Source: Betaproteobacteria bacterium (GTDB lineage: Bacteria; Pseudomonadota; Gammaproteobacteria; Burkholderiales; SG8-39). From it: DNA of 12,824 bases. The translations under genes and the position numbers were made by a program. Shown one piece after another: positions 1-6,155 of this stretch. The DNA lies in the NCBI GenBank assembly GCA_011391185.1, contig JAABRB010000065.1:1-12824 (forward strand). Direction: 5' to 3'. Position 1 is the stretch's first letter; the number at the start of each line of letters is the position of its first letter. Below the pieces are notes generated by a model. It searched no databases. It was not told the origin of the DNA and saw nothing but the letters and a program-made list of their open reading frames with translations.

Positions 1-1
1 C

Positions 2-541
2 ATCGGCTATGCCGACCAGAACGGCCATCCGTACGCGTCGATCGGCCGCTACCTCGTCGAGCAGGGCGAGCTCTCGGTCAACGAGGCGTCGATGCAGGGT
101 ATTCAGGCGTGGGCGCGCGCCAATCCGGCACGGGTGGCGGAGCTGCTGAACCAGAATCCCAGTTACGTTTTCTTCCGCGAGCTGTCGCCGACCGACCTGG
201 GTCAGGGAACGAGCACGCAGACCGGGTACGTCGGCCCGCTCGGCGCATTGGGTGTGCCGCTCACCGCGGAACGCTCGATCGCGGTCGACCGGCGCTACGT
301 CCCGCTCGGCGCGCCGGTCTATCTCGCGACGACGTGGCCCAATTCCGAAAAGCCGCTCGAGCGGCTGATGATCGCGCAGGACACGGGCGGAGCGATTCGT
401 GGACCGGTGCGTGCGGATTTTTTCTGGGGCACCGGCCGCGAACCCGGCCGGCTCGCCGGCCGCATGCGCCAGCGGGGCGCGATGTGGGTGCTGCTGCCGA
501 ACGGCTATCCGGTTCCCGGCCCGGGCGCATCAGGCGGCTGA
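2..541 (+). CDS. mltA: Membrane-bound lytic murein transglycosylase A, C-terminal part (5' end outside window)
   Basis: MltA cleaves the glycan strands of peptidoglycan non-hydrolytically, leaving 1,6-anhydromuropeptides, and normally acts as an outer-membrane lipoprotein. The frame is open from base 2 and gives about 179 residues; the lipobox end and most of the double-psi barrel lie upstream of the window. Visible MltA hallmarks are the GYADQNGHPYASIGRYL stretch right at the edge, SMQGIQAWARANP, the NPSYVFF segment, and the 3D domain with its conserved aspartates: the one in AVDRRYVPLG, then DTGGAI, then DFFWG (GAT at 416-418). By alignment to E. coli MltA from memory, this last Asp matches catalytic D308. 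The C-terminal WVLLPNG is also typical. It stops 35 bp before the end of the convergent dsbC. The short inverted repeat in that gap has no T-run, so no terminator is claimed. Identity is secure. Confidence 0.95.
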   Translation: MGYADQNGHPYASIGRYLVEQGELSVNEASMQGIQAWARANPARVAELLNQNPSYVFFRELSPTDLGQGTSTQTGYVGPLGALGVPLTAERSIAVDRRYVPLGAPVYLATTWPNSEKPLERLMIAQDTGGAIRGPVRADFFWGTGREPGRLAGRMRQRGAMWVLLPNGYPVPGPGASGG

Positions 542-576
542 CTGCAGCGGTCGCCCACCGCCGTTGACGAAGTCTT

Positions 577-1293
577 TCAGCGGGACGTTTCGTCGAGTAT
601 CGCCGAGAGCTGCTCCGGACTCCGCGCTCCCTTCACGCGTCGCCCGTCCTTGAAGAATACCGTGGGCGTGGAATTCACTTTCAGCTGGCGCCCGAGTGCG
701 AGATTCTTATCGATCGGCGTCGCACAGCTCGCAGCGGCTTCCGGCATCTTGCGCTTCAGCACCAGGTCGAAATACGCCTGCGACGGGTTCTTCGAGCACC
801 AGACCGCCTCGGAATGCTTGCGAAGCTCGGGACGAATCACGGGGTACAGGAAGGTGTAAATGGTTGCGTTCGTGACCTCCTGGAGCGCGGTGTCGAGTTG
901 CTTGCACGCCGGGCAATACGGATCCGAGAACACCGCCATGACGCGCTTGCCATCCCCGCGCACCGTCTTGACCGCCTGGTCGAGCGGCAGATCGCTCCAT
1001 TTCAGCGCCACCGAAGTCAGCTTGTCGACCCGCTGCTCCGTGAGATCGACGCGGGTACGTGTGTCGATCACGCGCCCGACGAACAGGTAGTCGGCATTCT
1101 CGTCCGTGTAGACGATCTCGTCTCCGACGAAGATCTCGTACAGCCCGCCATATGGAGTCTTGGTGACTTTTTCGACTTTCACGCCCGAGTGGCGTGCCTC
1201 GAATGCGCGCTTCACCTGGGCTTCGTCCGCCAGCGAGGGCAACGCAGCGCCGAGCAGTGCGAATGCAGCCGCCATAACAACCGCTTGTTTCAT
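577..1293 (-). CDS. dsbC: Periplasmic thiol:disulfide interchange protein DsbC
   Basis: DsbC is a homodimeric periplasmic isomerase that reshuffles wrong disulfides and is kept reduced by DsbD. The 238-residue product starts with a signal peptide (KQ, then a hydrophobic stretch) with likely cleavage after A22 (SLA|DE). Residues about 23-85 match the N-terminal dimerisation domain and about 105-235 the thioredoxin-fold domain. The active site is C127-P-A-C130 in FSDPYCPACK, where E. coli has CGYC. A second cysteine pair, C166 and C190, sits where E. coli DsbC has its structural disulfide. T209-P210 is the cis-proline loop. The ATG at 1293 is supported by AAAGGA six bases upstream. It lies 39 bp downstream of the ubiH-family gene on the same strand and is probably cotranscribed with it. 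DsbG is the main alternative, but the length and second cysteine pair favour DsbC. Confidence 0.94.
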   Translation of the reverse strand: MKQAVVMAAAFALLGAALPSLADEAQVKRAFEARHSGVKVEKVTKTPYGGLYEIFVGDEIVYTDENADYLFVGRVIDTRTRVDLTEQRVDKLTSVALKWSDLPLDQAVKTVRGDGKRVMAVFSDPYCPACKQLDTALQEVTNATIYTFLYPVIRPELRKHSEAVWCSKNPSQAYFDLVLKRKMPEAAASCATPIDKNLALGRQLKVNSTPTVFFKDGRRVKGARSPEQLSAILDETSR

Positions 1294-1299
1294 TCACGA

Positions 1300-1305
1300 T
1301 CCTTT
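1300..1305 (-). promoter_or_regulatory. Shine-Dalgarno site of dsbC
   Basis: On the minus strand AAAGGA ends six bases before the dsbC ATG. It fixes the start that gives a clean signal peptide. Confidence 0.6.
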
Positions 1306-1332
1306 CTGACCGGCGTCTCTGGCCGGCATGGT

Positions 1333-2493
1333 TCAGCCCAACGCCTGGCGTACCAGCAGATTCTTCAAGACCGGCATTCGGTCGGTTAAGTTCAATCCGG
1401 CGTTCCGGACTCCGGAAATAAGTCGTCCCCGGGCGGAAAACAGATGCTGCAGCCCATCGGTGACCCGCCGCATCGCCAGGACCGCTTCGGCCCGCGATCG
1501 CGCGTAGCGGCGCAGCAGCGCGAGCTCGCCGCAGTTCCTGAATGGCTCGCGCGCGCGCAGCACCTCGACAAGTGCGCGCGCATCGCCGAATCCGAGATTC
1601 ACGCCCTGCCCGGCAAGCGGGTGCACGACGTGGGCGGCGTCGCCGACCAGTGCGACGCGTGGCGCGACCACACGCTCGGCGACCAGGATCTGCAGCGGAA
1701 AGGCCACCGGCGGCGTCAGAATCTCGAGGTCCCCCAGCACACCGGCTCCCGCTTCGGCGACACGTTCGCAGAGCGCGTCCGGCGCCAGCGCGAGCAATTC
1801 GCCGGCATGCGCGTCGGGCGTGGACCACACCATCGACATCCGCGCCCCGGGAAGCGGAAGGTAGGCGAGCACGCCGTCCGCGCGAAACCATTGATGGGCG
1901 GTGCCGCGATGCGGACGCCCGCATGCAAAATTCGCCACGACGCCGCGCTCGCCGTAGCTGCGCGCTGCCGCCGAAAGTCCCGCTTGCTGCCGCACCCATG
2001 ACGACGCGCCGTCGGCGCCGATCACGAGCGCGGCGGCGATCCGCTCGCCGCTCTCCAGCGCGAGCGTCGCCTCTCCTGCGCCGATGTCGAGTTCCGTGCA
2101 GCGCGCCGGAGCGAAAAGCGTCACGTCGCGCTGCGCGACGAGCCCGTCCCAGAGGGCGCGCTGCAGCCTCCCGGACTCCACGATGAACGCGAGCGCCGCC
2201 ACGCCCGTTTCGTACGCGCTGAACGAAACGCGCGCGCGCGGCGCATCGCCGAAGATTTCCATGCGTTGCACCGATTGGATGCGCGCATCATCGAGCAACC
2301 CCCAAGCGCCGAGCCCGGCAAGAAACGCCGCGTTGCCCGGGCTGATCGCGTAGATGCGGCTGTCCCAGGCGTCCGACCGGGACGGCAGCGAACCGGGCTC
2401 AACCAGAGCGATCCGCAGTCCGGCACCCTCGAGCGCACGCACCAGACTCGCACCCACGAGCCCCGCGCCCACAACCACCACATCGAACTTCAT
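1333..2493 (-). CDS. ubiH: UbiH/UbiI/Coq6-family FAD-dependent ubiquinone-biosynthesis hydroxylase
   Basis: This is a flavoprotein monooxygenase that hydroxylates the ring of a polyprenyl-phenol intermediate in ubiquinone synthesis, working in the Ubi complex. The 386 residues show the family fingerprint: N-terminal Rossmann motif GAGLVG (residues 9-14) followed by an acid (E32) for the ribose of FAD; IGADGASSWVR at 158-168, the GD motif; and ALVGDAAH (281-288) with HPLAGQGVNLGFGD (291-304), which contacts flavin and pyrophosphate. Length is normal. It is the upstream gene of a two-gene minus-strand unit with dsbC. No good Shine-Dalgarno precedes the ATG; a CATAAT hexamer six bases upstream could give a leaderless message. 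Family is sure. Which ring position it modifies is not, because UbiH, UbiI, UbiF and UbiM paralogues share these motifs, so the symbol is a family label. Confidence 0.88.
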   Translation of the reverse strand: MKFDVVVVGAGLVGASLVRALEGAGLRIALVEPGSLPSRSDAWDSRIYAISPGNAAFLAGLGAWGLLDDARIQSVQRMEIFGDAPRARVSFSAYETGVAALAFIVESGRLQRALWDGLVAQRDVTLFAPARCTELDIGAGEATLALESGERIAAALVIGADGASSWVRQQAGLSAAARSYGERGVVANFACGRPHRGTAHQWFRADGVLAYLPLPGARMSMVWSTPDAHAGELLALAPDALCERVAEAGAGVLGDLEILTPPVAFPLQILVAERVVAPRVALVGDAAHVVHPLAGQGVNLGFGDARALVEVLRAREPFRNCGELALLRRYARSRAEAVLAMRRVTDGLQHLFSARGRLISGVRNAGLNLTDRMPVLKNLLVRQALG

Positions 2494-2499
2494 GGGCGG

Positions 2500-2505
2500 A
2501 TTATG
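2500..2505 (-). promoter_or_regulatory. Possible -10 element of the ubiH-dsbC unit
   Basis: CATAAT on the minus strand ends six bases before the ATG, so transcription would start at or next to the start codon. That fits the missing ribosome binding site. No -35 match is seen at 16-18 bp, so the call is weak. Confidence 0.25.
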
Positions 2506-2536
2506 ACGACACCGCCGCCAACCGGGCTATTTCAAT

Positions 2537-2563
2537 CAGGAAGGAGCGTAACGGGCTGGAACC
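2537..2563 (+). repeat. 27-bp imperfect direct repeat, left copy
   Basis: It starts CAGGAAGGAG, continues with GTAACGGG and ends GGAACC. It matches 3016-3042 at 24 of 27 positions (differences at repeat positions 11, 20 and 21). In this copy the 3' part runs into a GGCTGG/CCAGCC inverted repeat (2554-2567). The two copies bracket the tandem and palindromic repeats between them. Confidence 0.7.
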
Positions 2564-2595
2564 AGCCGGCGTGTGCGAGCGTTTGCCTGCGCACA

Positions 2596-2655
2596 TTCAA
2601 CCAATCGGGCTTCAACCAATCGGGCTTCAACCAATCGGGCTTCAACCAATCGGGC
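2596..2655 (+). repeat. Tandem repeat, four perfect copies of a 15-bp unit
   Basis: TTCAACCAATCGGGC is repeated four times without a mismatch, followed by TTC of a fifth. A nearby hairpin (TGTGCG 2572-2577 with CGCACA 2590-2595) abuts its left edge. A 15-bp unit keeps any reading frame, so copy changes would not frameshift. It lies 103 bp from the ubiH start, on the upstream side, outside any accepted gene. Confidence 0.95.
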
Positions 2656-2668
2656 TTCCATGCAGCCA

Positions 2669-2690
2669 TCCCTCCTTCACGAGGAGGGGA
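2669..2690 (+). repeat. Hairpin-end fragment of the palindromic repeat family
   Basis: CCCTCCTTCACGAGGAGGGG resembles the right-end hairpin of the full copies that follow (CCCTCCTT then AAGGAGGG). The rest of the element is missing, so it reads as a truncated relic. On the minus strand it supplies AAGGAGGG, a strong Shine-Dalgarno-like sequence. Confidence 0.6.
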
Positions 2691-2702
2691 TGCTCTCCCG
2701 TT

Positions 2703-2820
2703 CTTTCCCCTCCTCTCCGAGGAGGGGTGGCGCCGAAGGCGACGGGGTGGTGCACAGCGCTTATCCAAGCCTCAACCACCCCGCCCGCTCCGCGGGCACC
2801 TCTCCTTAAAAAGGAGGGGA
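2703..2820 (+). repeat. Palindromic multi-hairpin repeat, copy A (short form)
   Basis: The copy is bounded by inverted ends CTTTCCCCTCC and GGAGGGGA. In order it holds an end hairpin (CCCCTCCTC 2707-2715 with GAGGAGGGG 2719-2727), a small CGCC-GAA-GGCG hairpin, a 9-bp central stem (CGGGGTGGT 2743-2751 with ACCACCCCG 2775-2783) around a 23-base loop, a GCCCGC-TCC-GCGGGC hairpin, and an end hairpin (CTCCTT 2802-2807 with AAGGAG 2811-2816). The two arms are also complementary to each other over most of their length. This copy lacks the extra hairpin found in copies B and C. It has no protein-coding sense; open frames through it are by-products of its composition. Confidence 0.9.
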
Positions 2821-2830
2821 GGGTGCCTCT

Positions 2831-2981
2831 TTTTCCCCTCCTCCCCGAGGAGGGGTGGCGCCCACGAAGGGTGTGGGGCCCCTTCGTCCCCACCTAGCGA
2901 CGGGGTGGTGCGCAGCGCTTATTCAAGCCTCAACCACCCCGCCCGCTCCGCGGGCACCCCTCCTTGACAAGGAGGGGAAAG
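2831..2981 (+). repeat. Palindromic multi-hairpin repeat, copy B (long form)
   Basis: It has the same ends and central stem as copy A (CGGGGTGGT 2901-2909 with ACCACCCCG 2933-2941), and a central loop that differs from copy A by only two bases. The left arm carries an insert of about 30 bp at about 2862-2898. That insert can fold two ways: ACGAAGGG (2864-2871) with CCCTTCGT (2880-2887), or GTGGGG (2873-2878) with CCCCAC (2888-2893). The right end hairpin is CCCCTCCTT and AAGGAGGGG with loop GAC. Its central part is nearly identical to copy A, so one local duplication with gain or loss of the insert is likely. Confidence 0.9.
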
Positions 2982-3015
2982 AATCCCGCGTTCACCCGTG
3001 CAAGAACCCTCCCAG

Positions 3016-3042
3016 CAGGAAGGAGGGTAACGGGAGGGAACC
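3016..3042 (+). repeat. 27-bp imperfect direct repeat, right copy
   Basis: Same orientation as 2537-2563 with 24 of 27 identical. Its 3' part forms the left strand of the perfect 10-bp stem at 3033-3056. Confidence 0.7.
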
Positions 3043-3056
3043 TGCGGGTTCCCTCC
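3033..3056 (+). repeat. Perfect 10-bp stem hairpin with TGCG loop
   Basis: GGAGGGAACC (3033-3042) pairs fully with GGTTCCCTCC (3047-3056). As plus-strand RNA the loop is UGCG closed by C-G, which fits the very stable UNCG tetraloop class. No T-run follows on either strand and no gene ends here, so it is not called a terminator. Confidence 0.7.
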
Positions 3057-3109
3057 TGTTCGTGACCTACCGCGGATTCCAAGCACGGGCGCCGCGGGCG
3101 ATCTCACGC

Positions 3110-3119
3110 AGAGGCCTCT
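3110..3119 (+). other. 10-bp perfect palindrome upstream of the tRNA promoter
   Basis: AGAGGCCTCT is self-complementary and ends about 23 bp before the tRNA -10 box, next to where a -35 element would sit. An operator is possible but unproven. A smaller GGGCG-CCT-CGCCC hairpin follows at 3127-3139. Confidence 0.35.
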
Positions 3120-3142
3120 AGATGCTGGGCGCCTCGCCCCCT

Positions 3143-3148
3143 TATAAT
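3143..3148 (+). promoter_or_regulatory. -10 element of the tRNA promoter
   Basis: A perfect TATAAT ends 13 bp before the mature tRNA 5' end. It is followed by a GC-rich discriminator (CCGGAC), as is usual for stable-RNA promoters under stringent control. The expected -35 region (about 3120-3125) does not match consensus. Confidence 0.7.
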
Positions 3149-3161
3149 CCGGACCCCGCGT

Positions 3162-3237
3162 GGCGAGTTAGCTCAGCGGTTAGAGCAGCGGAATCATAAT
3201 CCGTGGGTCCGGGGTTCAAATCCCTGACTCGCCACCA
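3162..3237 (+). tRNA. tRNA with anticodon CAT (elongator Met, or Ile2)
   Basis: This is a complete 76-nt cloverleaf: acceptor GGCGAGT/ACTCGCC, D stem GCTC/GAGC, anticodon stem GCGGA/TCCGT around loop ATCATAA (anticodon CAT, 3194-3196), T stem CGGGG/CCCTG around TTCAAAT, discriminator A and encoded CCA. The acceptor pairs from base 1, and the initiator signature (unpaired first base, three G-C pairs in the anticodon stem) is absent, so it is not the initiator. Elongator tRNA-Met is my first choice from overall likeness. The lysidine-modified tRNA-Ile that also carries CAT cannot be excluded by eye; its 8-base D loop is also seen in E. coli tRNA-Ile2. Confidence 0.95.
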
Positions 3238-3354
3238 CTTTTCCTCTCGGTGCGGCACGGCGGACCGGGCGATTCGGACGGGTGTGCGGGGCATTTTTCG
3301 GCCACTGCGCCGCGCCGCGTGGCGCAGGCCCGCGCCCGGTTGGGGGAAACCGCC

Positions 3355-3360
3355 TAGAAT
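3355..3360 (+). promoter_or_regulatory. Possible -10 element of the miaB-lnt operon
   Basis: TAGAAT lies 24 bp before the ATG at 3385. No clear -35 is present at 16-18 bp spacing. The same hexamer stands upstream of glyQ. The remainder of 3238-3354 holds a TGCGCC/GGCGCA hairpin (3306-3326) without a T-run, so I see no tRNA terminator. Confidence 0.4.
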
Positions 3361-3384
3361 ACGGCGTCATCCGGAAAATAAGCG

Positions 3385-3813
3385 ATGAAACAAGTACTAA
3401 CCGTCCTACTAACCGTCCTATTGGCGCTGTTCGCTTCGCGCTCCGCGACGACCGTCTGGGCGCAGTCCCGGACGATTCCGCAGGAGGCGCGGCGCGGCGA
3501 GCTCACGCACGTGATGCAGAGTCTCGTGTCGATCGACGGTCAGCGTATGAAACTCGCGCCGGGCGCGCAGATCTATGCGCAGAACAATCTCACCATCGTG
3601 CCCGCCCAGGTTCCGCGTAATTCGCTCGTCGAGTTCACGCTGGATCGGAACGGCGACCTCTTCAAGGTGTGGATCCTGACGCGCGAGGAGGCGGCACGGC
3701 AGAATCCGAATTCGTCCGGGGGCAACTGGCCCGCGGAAGGGCCGCCCGGCACACCGATTGGCCAAGTGCTGCCCTCGTCCCCAAGCGGCCCCGGGCAACC
3801 GTCCAGGCAATGA
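3385..3813 (+). CDS. Exported protein of unknown function, first gene of the miaB operon
   Basis: The 142-residue product starts with a signal peptide (MKQ, hydrophobic to about residue 21, likely cleavage at VWA|Q near residue 26). A compact region of about 70 residues follows, with the memorable segments [31 protein letters not shown] and [25 protein letters not shown]. The last 30 or so residues are rich in Pro, Gly and Ser and probably disordered. I recognise the pattern as a conserved betaproteobacterial hypothetical protein but know no function. There is no lipobox cysteine, so it is likely periplasmic. Its TGA overlaps the miaB ATG, implying coupled translation. The signal sequence contains an exact 12-bp tandem duplication (3396-3419) built around CTA leucine codons that are unusual in this GC-rich context. 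Confidence 0.82.
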   Translation: MKQVLTVLLTVLLALFASRSATTVWAQSRTIPQEARRGELTHVMQSLVSIDGQRMKLAPGAQIYAQNNLTIVPAQVPRNSLVEFTLDRNGDLFKVWILTREEAARQNPNSSGGNWPAEGPPGTPIGQVLPSSPSGPGQPSRQ

Positions 3814-5174
3814 AGAAGACGAAACGGGTCTACATCAAGACGTTCGGCTGCCAGATGAACGTGTACGACTCGGCCCGCATGGTCGACGTGCTGGCAGAGG
3901 CGGAAGGCTTCGAGCCGACTGACCGCCCGGAGGACGCCGACGTCATTCTCTTCAATACTTGCTCGGTCCGCGAGCGGGCGCAGGAGAAGGTTTTCTCCGA
4001 CCTCGGCCTGGTGAGGCAACTCAAGGTTGCCAATCCCGACATCGTGATCGGCGTGGGCGGCTGCGTCGCCAGCCAGGAAGGCCAGGCGATCGTGGCACGT
4101 GCGCCGTACGTGGACGTCGTCTTCGGCCCGCAGACCCTGCATCGCCTGCCGGAGCTGATACGCGCGCGTCGTGATTCGGGACGATCGCAGGTCGACGTGT
4201 CGTTTCCCGAGATCGAGAAATTCGACCGCATGCCGTCGCCGCGCGTAGATGGCCCGACGGCGTTCGTGTCGATCATGGAGGGCTGCAGCAAGTACTGCAG
4301 CTTCTGCGTCGTGCCCTACACGCGCGGGGCGGAGATCTCGCGCCCGTTCGACGACGTGATCGCCGAGATCGCGGGACTGGCCGAGGGCGGCGTGCGGGAA
4401 GTCACCCTGCTCGGGCAGAACGTGAACGCGTACCGCGGCGTGATGGCCGACGGGGCATGGGCCGATCTCGCGCTGCTGATCGAGTTCGTGCAGGAGGTGC
4501 CGGGAATCGAGCGGGTGCGCTACACCACCTCGCATCCGAAGGAGTTCACGCAACCGCTGATCGACGCGCACGGCGCATTCGACAAGCTTGCGCCGCACGT
4601 CCATCTGCCCGTGCAATCGGGGTCGGATCGGGTGCTTGCCGCCATGAAACGCGGCTATACCGTGCTCGAATACAAGTCGATCATCCGCCGGTTGCGCGCG
4701 GCCTGCCCCAACGTCTCGATCACATCGGATTTCATCGTCGGGTTTCCGGGCGAGACAGCGGAGGATTTCGAGAAAACCCTGCGGCTCGCAGAAGAGACCG
4801 GCTTCGACGGTTCGTTCAGCTTCGTCTACAGTCCGCGTCCCGGCACGCCCGCGGCCAATCTTCCCGATCCGACGCCGCGCGCGGAGAAGCTCGCGCGACT
4901 CGCACGCCTGCAAGCCGCGCTCGAAGCCGAGGCGCGGCGGATCAGCGCCGCGATGGTCGGTACGGTCGAGCGCGTGCTCGTCGAGGGCCCGTCGCGGAAG
5001 GACGCGCAGGAGCTCGCCGGGCGAACCGGCAACAATCGCATGGTCAATTTTCCGGGCACCGCAAACCTGGTCGGCCGGATGATCGATCTGCACATCGAAG
5101 CCGCACGGCCTCACAGCCTGCGCGGGCGCGTTGCCGCGCCGTACGCCACGGCCGTTGTGCCCGGCCACCCGTAA
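3810..5174 (+). CDS. miaB: tRNA-2-methylthio-N6-dimethylallyladenosine synthase MiaB
   Basis: This radical-SAM methylthiotransferase converts i6A37 to ms2i6A37 in tRNAs that read U-starting codons. The 454 residues are full length for the family. The N-terminal methylthiotransferase domain holds three cysteines for the auxiliary cluster: C14 (TFGCQMN), C51 (FNTCSVRE) and C85 (GGCVASQEG). The radical-SAM domain has C159-x3-C163-x2-C166 in [17 protein letters not shown], followed by [20 protein letters not shown] and [10 protein letters not shown]. The C-terminal part, from about residue 380, is the TRAM domain. I chose the ATG at 3810, which overlaps the preceding stop as ATGA and begins directly with the conserved [13 protein letters not shown]. 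The frame is open upstream to 3669, but that part lies inside the preceding gene and carries no family sequence. Confidence 0.97.
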   Translation: MKKTKRVYIKTFGCQMNVYDSARMVDVLAEAEGFEPTDRPEDADVILFNTCSVRERAQEKVFSDLGLVRQLKVANPDIVIGVGGCVASQEGQAIVARAPYVDVVFGPQTLHRLPELIRARRDSGRSQVDVSFPEIEKFDRMPSPRVDGPTAFVSIMEGCSKYCSFCVVPYTRGAEISRPFDDVIAEIAGLAEGGVREVTLLGQNVNAYRGVMADGAWADLALLIEFVQEVPGIERVRYTTSHPKEFTQPLIDAHGAFDKLAPHVHLPVQSGSDRVLAAMKRGYTVLEYKSIIRRLRAACPNVSITSDFIVGFPGETAEDFEKTLRLAEETGFDGSFSFVYSPRPGTPAANLPDPTPRAEKLARLARLQAALEAEARRISAAMVGTVERVLVEGPSRKDAQELAGRTGNNRMVNFPGTANLVGRMIDLHIEAARPHSLRGRVAAPYATAVVPGHP

Positions 5175-5201
5175 CCCCCTGCAGGGCATCGTCTGAGCGA
5201 T

Positions 5202-6155
5202 TTGAAAGCAACTTCCGTCGAAGTTCTGCTCACCCCGGCAGACAACCAGCGCCTTGCGAACCTGTGCGGCGCCGTGGACGAGAACATCCGGCAGATCGAG
5301 GGTGCGCTCGACATTTCGATCGTGCGACGCGGTGAGCGCTTCACGCTGCGCGGCACGCCCGGTCAGACCGCGCGCGGCGCGCAACTCCTGCAGAAGTTCT
5401 ATGCCGACGCCCGAAGGGCGCTCACCTTGGACGATATCCAGCTGGGTCTGGTCGAAGCGCAGCAGCCGACGGACCCGGAAGGCGACGGCGTGCCGACCCT
5501 GCTCACCCGGCGCGCCGATCTGCACGGCCGCACGCCGCGCCAGCGCAGTTACCTGAAGAGCATCTTCGCGCACGACGTGACGTTTGCGATCGGTCCGGCC
5601 GGAACCGGCAAGACCTACCTGGCGGTGGCCTGCGCGGTGGACGCGCTGGAGCGCGACGCGGTGAAGCGTATCGTGCTGGTGCGGCCCGCCGTCGAGGCGG
5701 GCGAGCGCCTCGGATTTCTTCCGGGAGATCTGGCGCAGAAAGTGGATCCCTATCTGCGTCCGCTCTATGACGCACTCTACGATCTGATGGGGTTCGACAA
5801 GGTCGGACGAATGTTCGAGCGCGGCGCGATCGAGATCGCGCCGCTCGCCTACATGCGCGGACGGACGCTGAATCATTCCTTCATCATTCTCGACGAGGCG
5901 CAGAACACCACGCCGGAGCAGATGAAGATGTTCCTGACGCGCATCGGCTTCGGCACCCGGGCGGTCATCACCGGCGACGTGACGCAGATCGATCTCGCAC
6001 GTGGCCAGATGAGCGGGCTCGTGGTCGCACGCGTGATCCTCGCCGGCGTCCGCGGCATCGCATTCACGGAGTTCCAGTCGAGCGACGTGGTCCGCCATCC
6101 GCTGGTCGCCCGAATCGTGGATGCCTACGAACGGCATGAGCGCGGCGCCACGTAA
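5202..6155 (+). CDS. phoH: PhoH-like NTPase (YbeZ type)
   Basis: This is a PhoH-family P-loop ATPase, partner of the YbeY ribonuclease encoded next to it and linked to RNA and ribosome maturation. An N-terminal domain (about residues 1-100) contains DNQRLANLCGAVDENIRQIE. Walker A is GPAGTGKT at 131-138 and Walker B is FIILDEAQ at 227-234, followed by NTTPEQMKMFLTRIG and TGDVTQIDL (258-265). No ATG is available near the N terminus. I use TTG at 5202, which matches where I expect homologues to begin. An in-frame CTG at 5193 sits better behind AGGG (5183-5186), so the start is uncertain by three codons. It follows miaB by 27 bp and overlaps ybeY. Confidence 0.95.
   Translation: MKATSVEVLLTPADNQRLANLCGAVDENIRQIEGALDISIVRRGERFTLRGTPGQTARGAQLLQKFYADARRALTLDDIQLGLVEAQQPTDPEGDGVPTLLTRRADLHGRTPRQRSYLKSIFAHDVTFAIGPAGTGKTYLAVACAVDALERDAVKRIVLVRPAVEAGERLGFLPGDLAQKVDPYLRPLYDALYDLMGFDKVGRMFERGAIEIAPLAYMRGRTLNHSFIILDEAQNTTPEQMKMFLTRIGFGTRAVITGDVTQIDLARGQMSGLVVARVILAGVRGIAFTEFQSSDVVRHPLVARIVDAYERHERGAT

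Noticed and set aside
547..561. Terminator between the convergent mltA and dsbC
   Set aside because: The GCGGT/ACCGC stem is only five pairs and no T-run follows on either strand.
707..1999. A 430-codon open frame on the minus strand
   Set aside because: It spans the end of ubiH, the gap and most of dsbC in a different frame and has the composition of a shifted frame of both genes.
2596..2655. CRISPR array
   Set aside because: The 15-bp units are directly adjacent with no spacers, and no cas genes are present.
2266..2967. Open frames of 60-230 codons through the repeat cluster on both strands
   Set aside because: They are produced by stop-free GC-rich repeats. Products such as EEGW and RRGG strings or FNQSG repeats follow the DNA repeat period rather than any protein family.
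3669..3809. N-terminal extension of MiaB
   Set aside because: The extra 47 codons lie inside the upstream exported-protein gene in another frame. MiaB family sequence starts immediately after the ATG at 3810.
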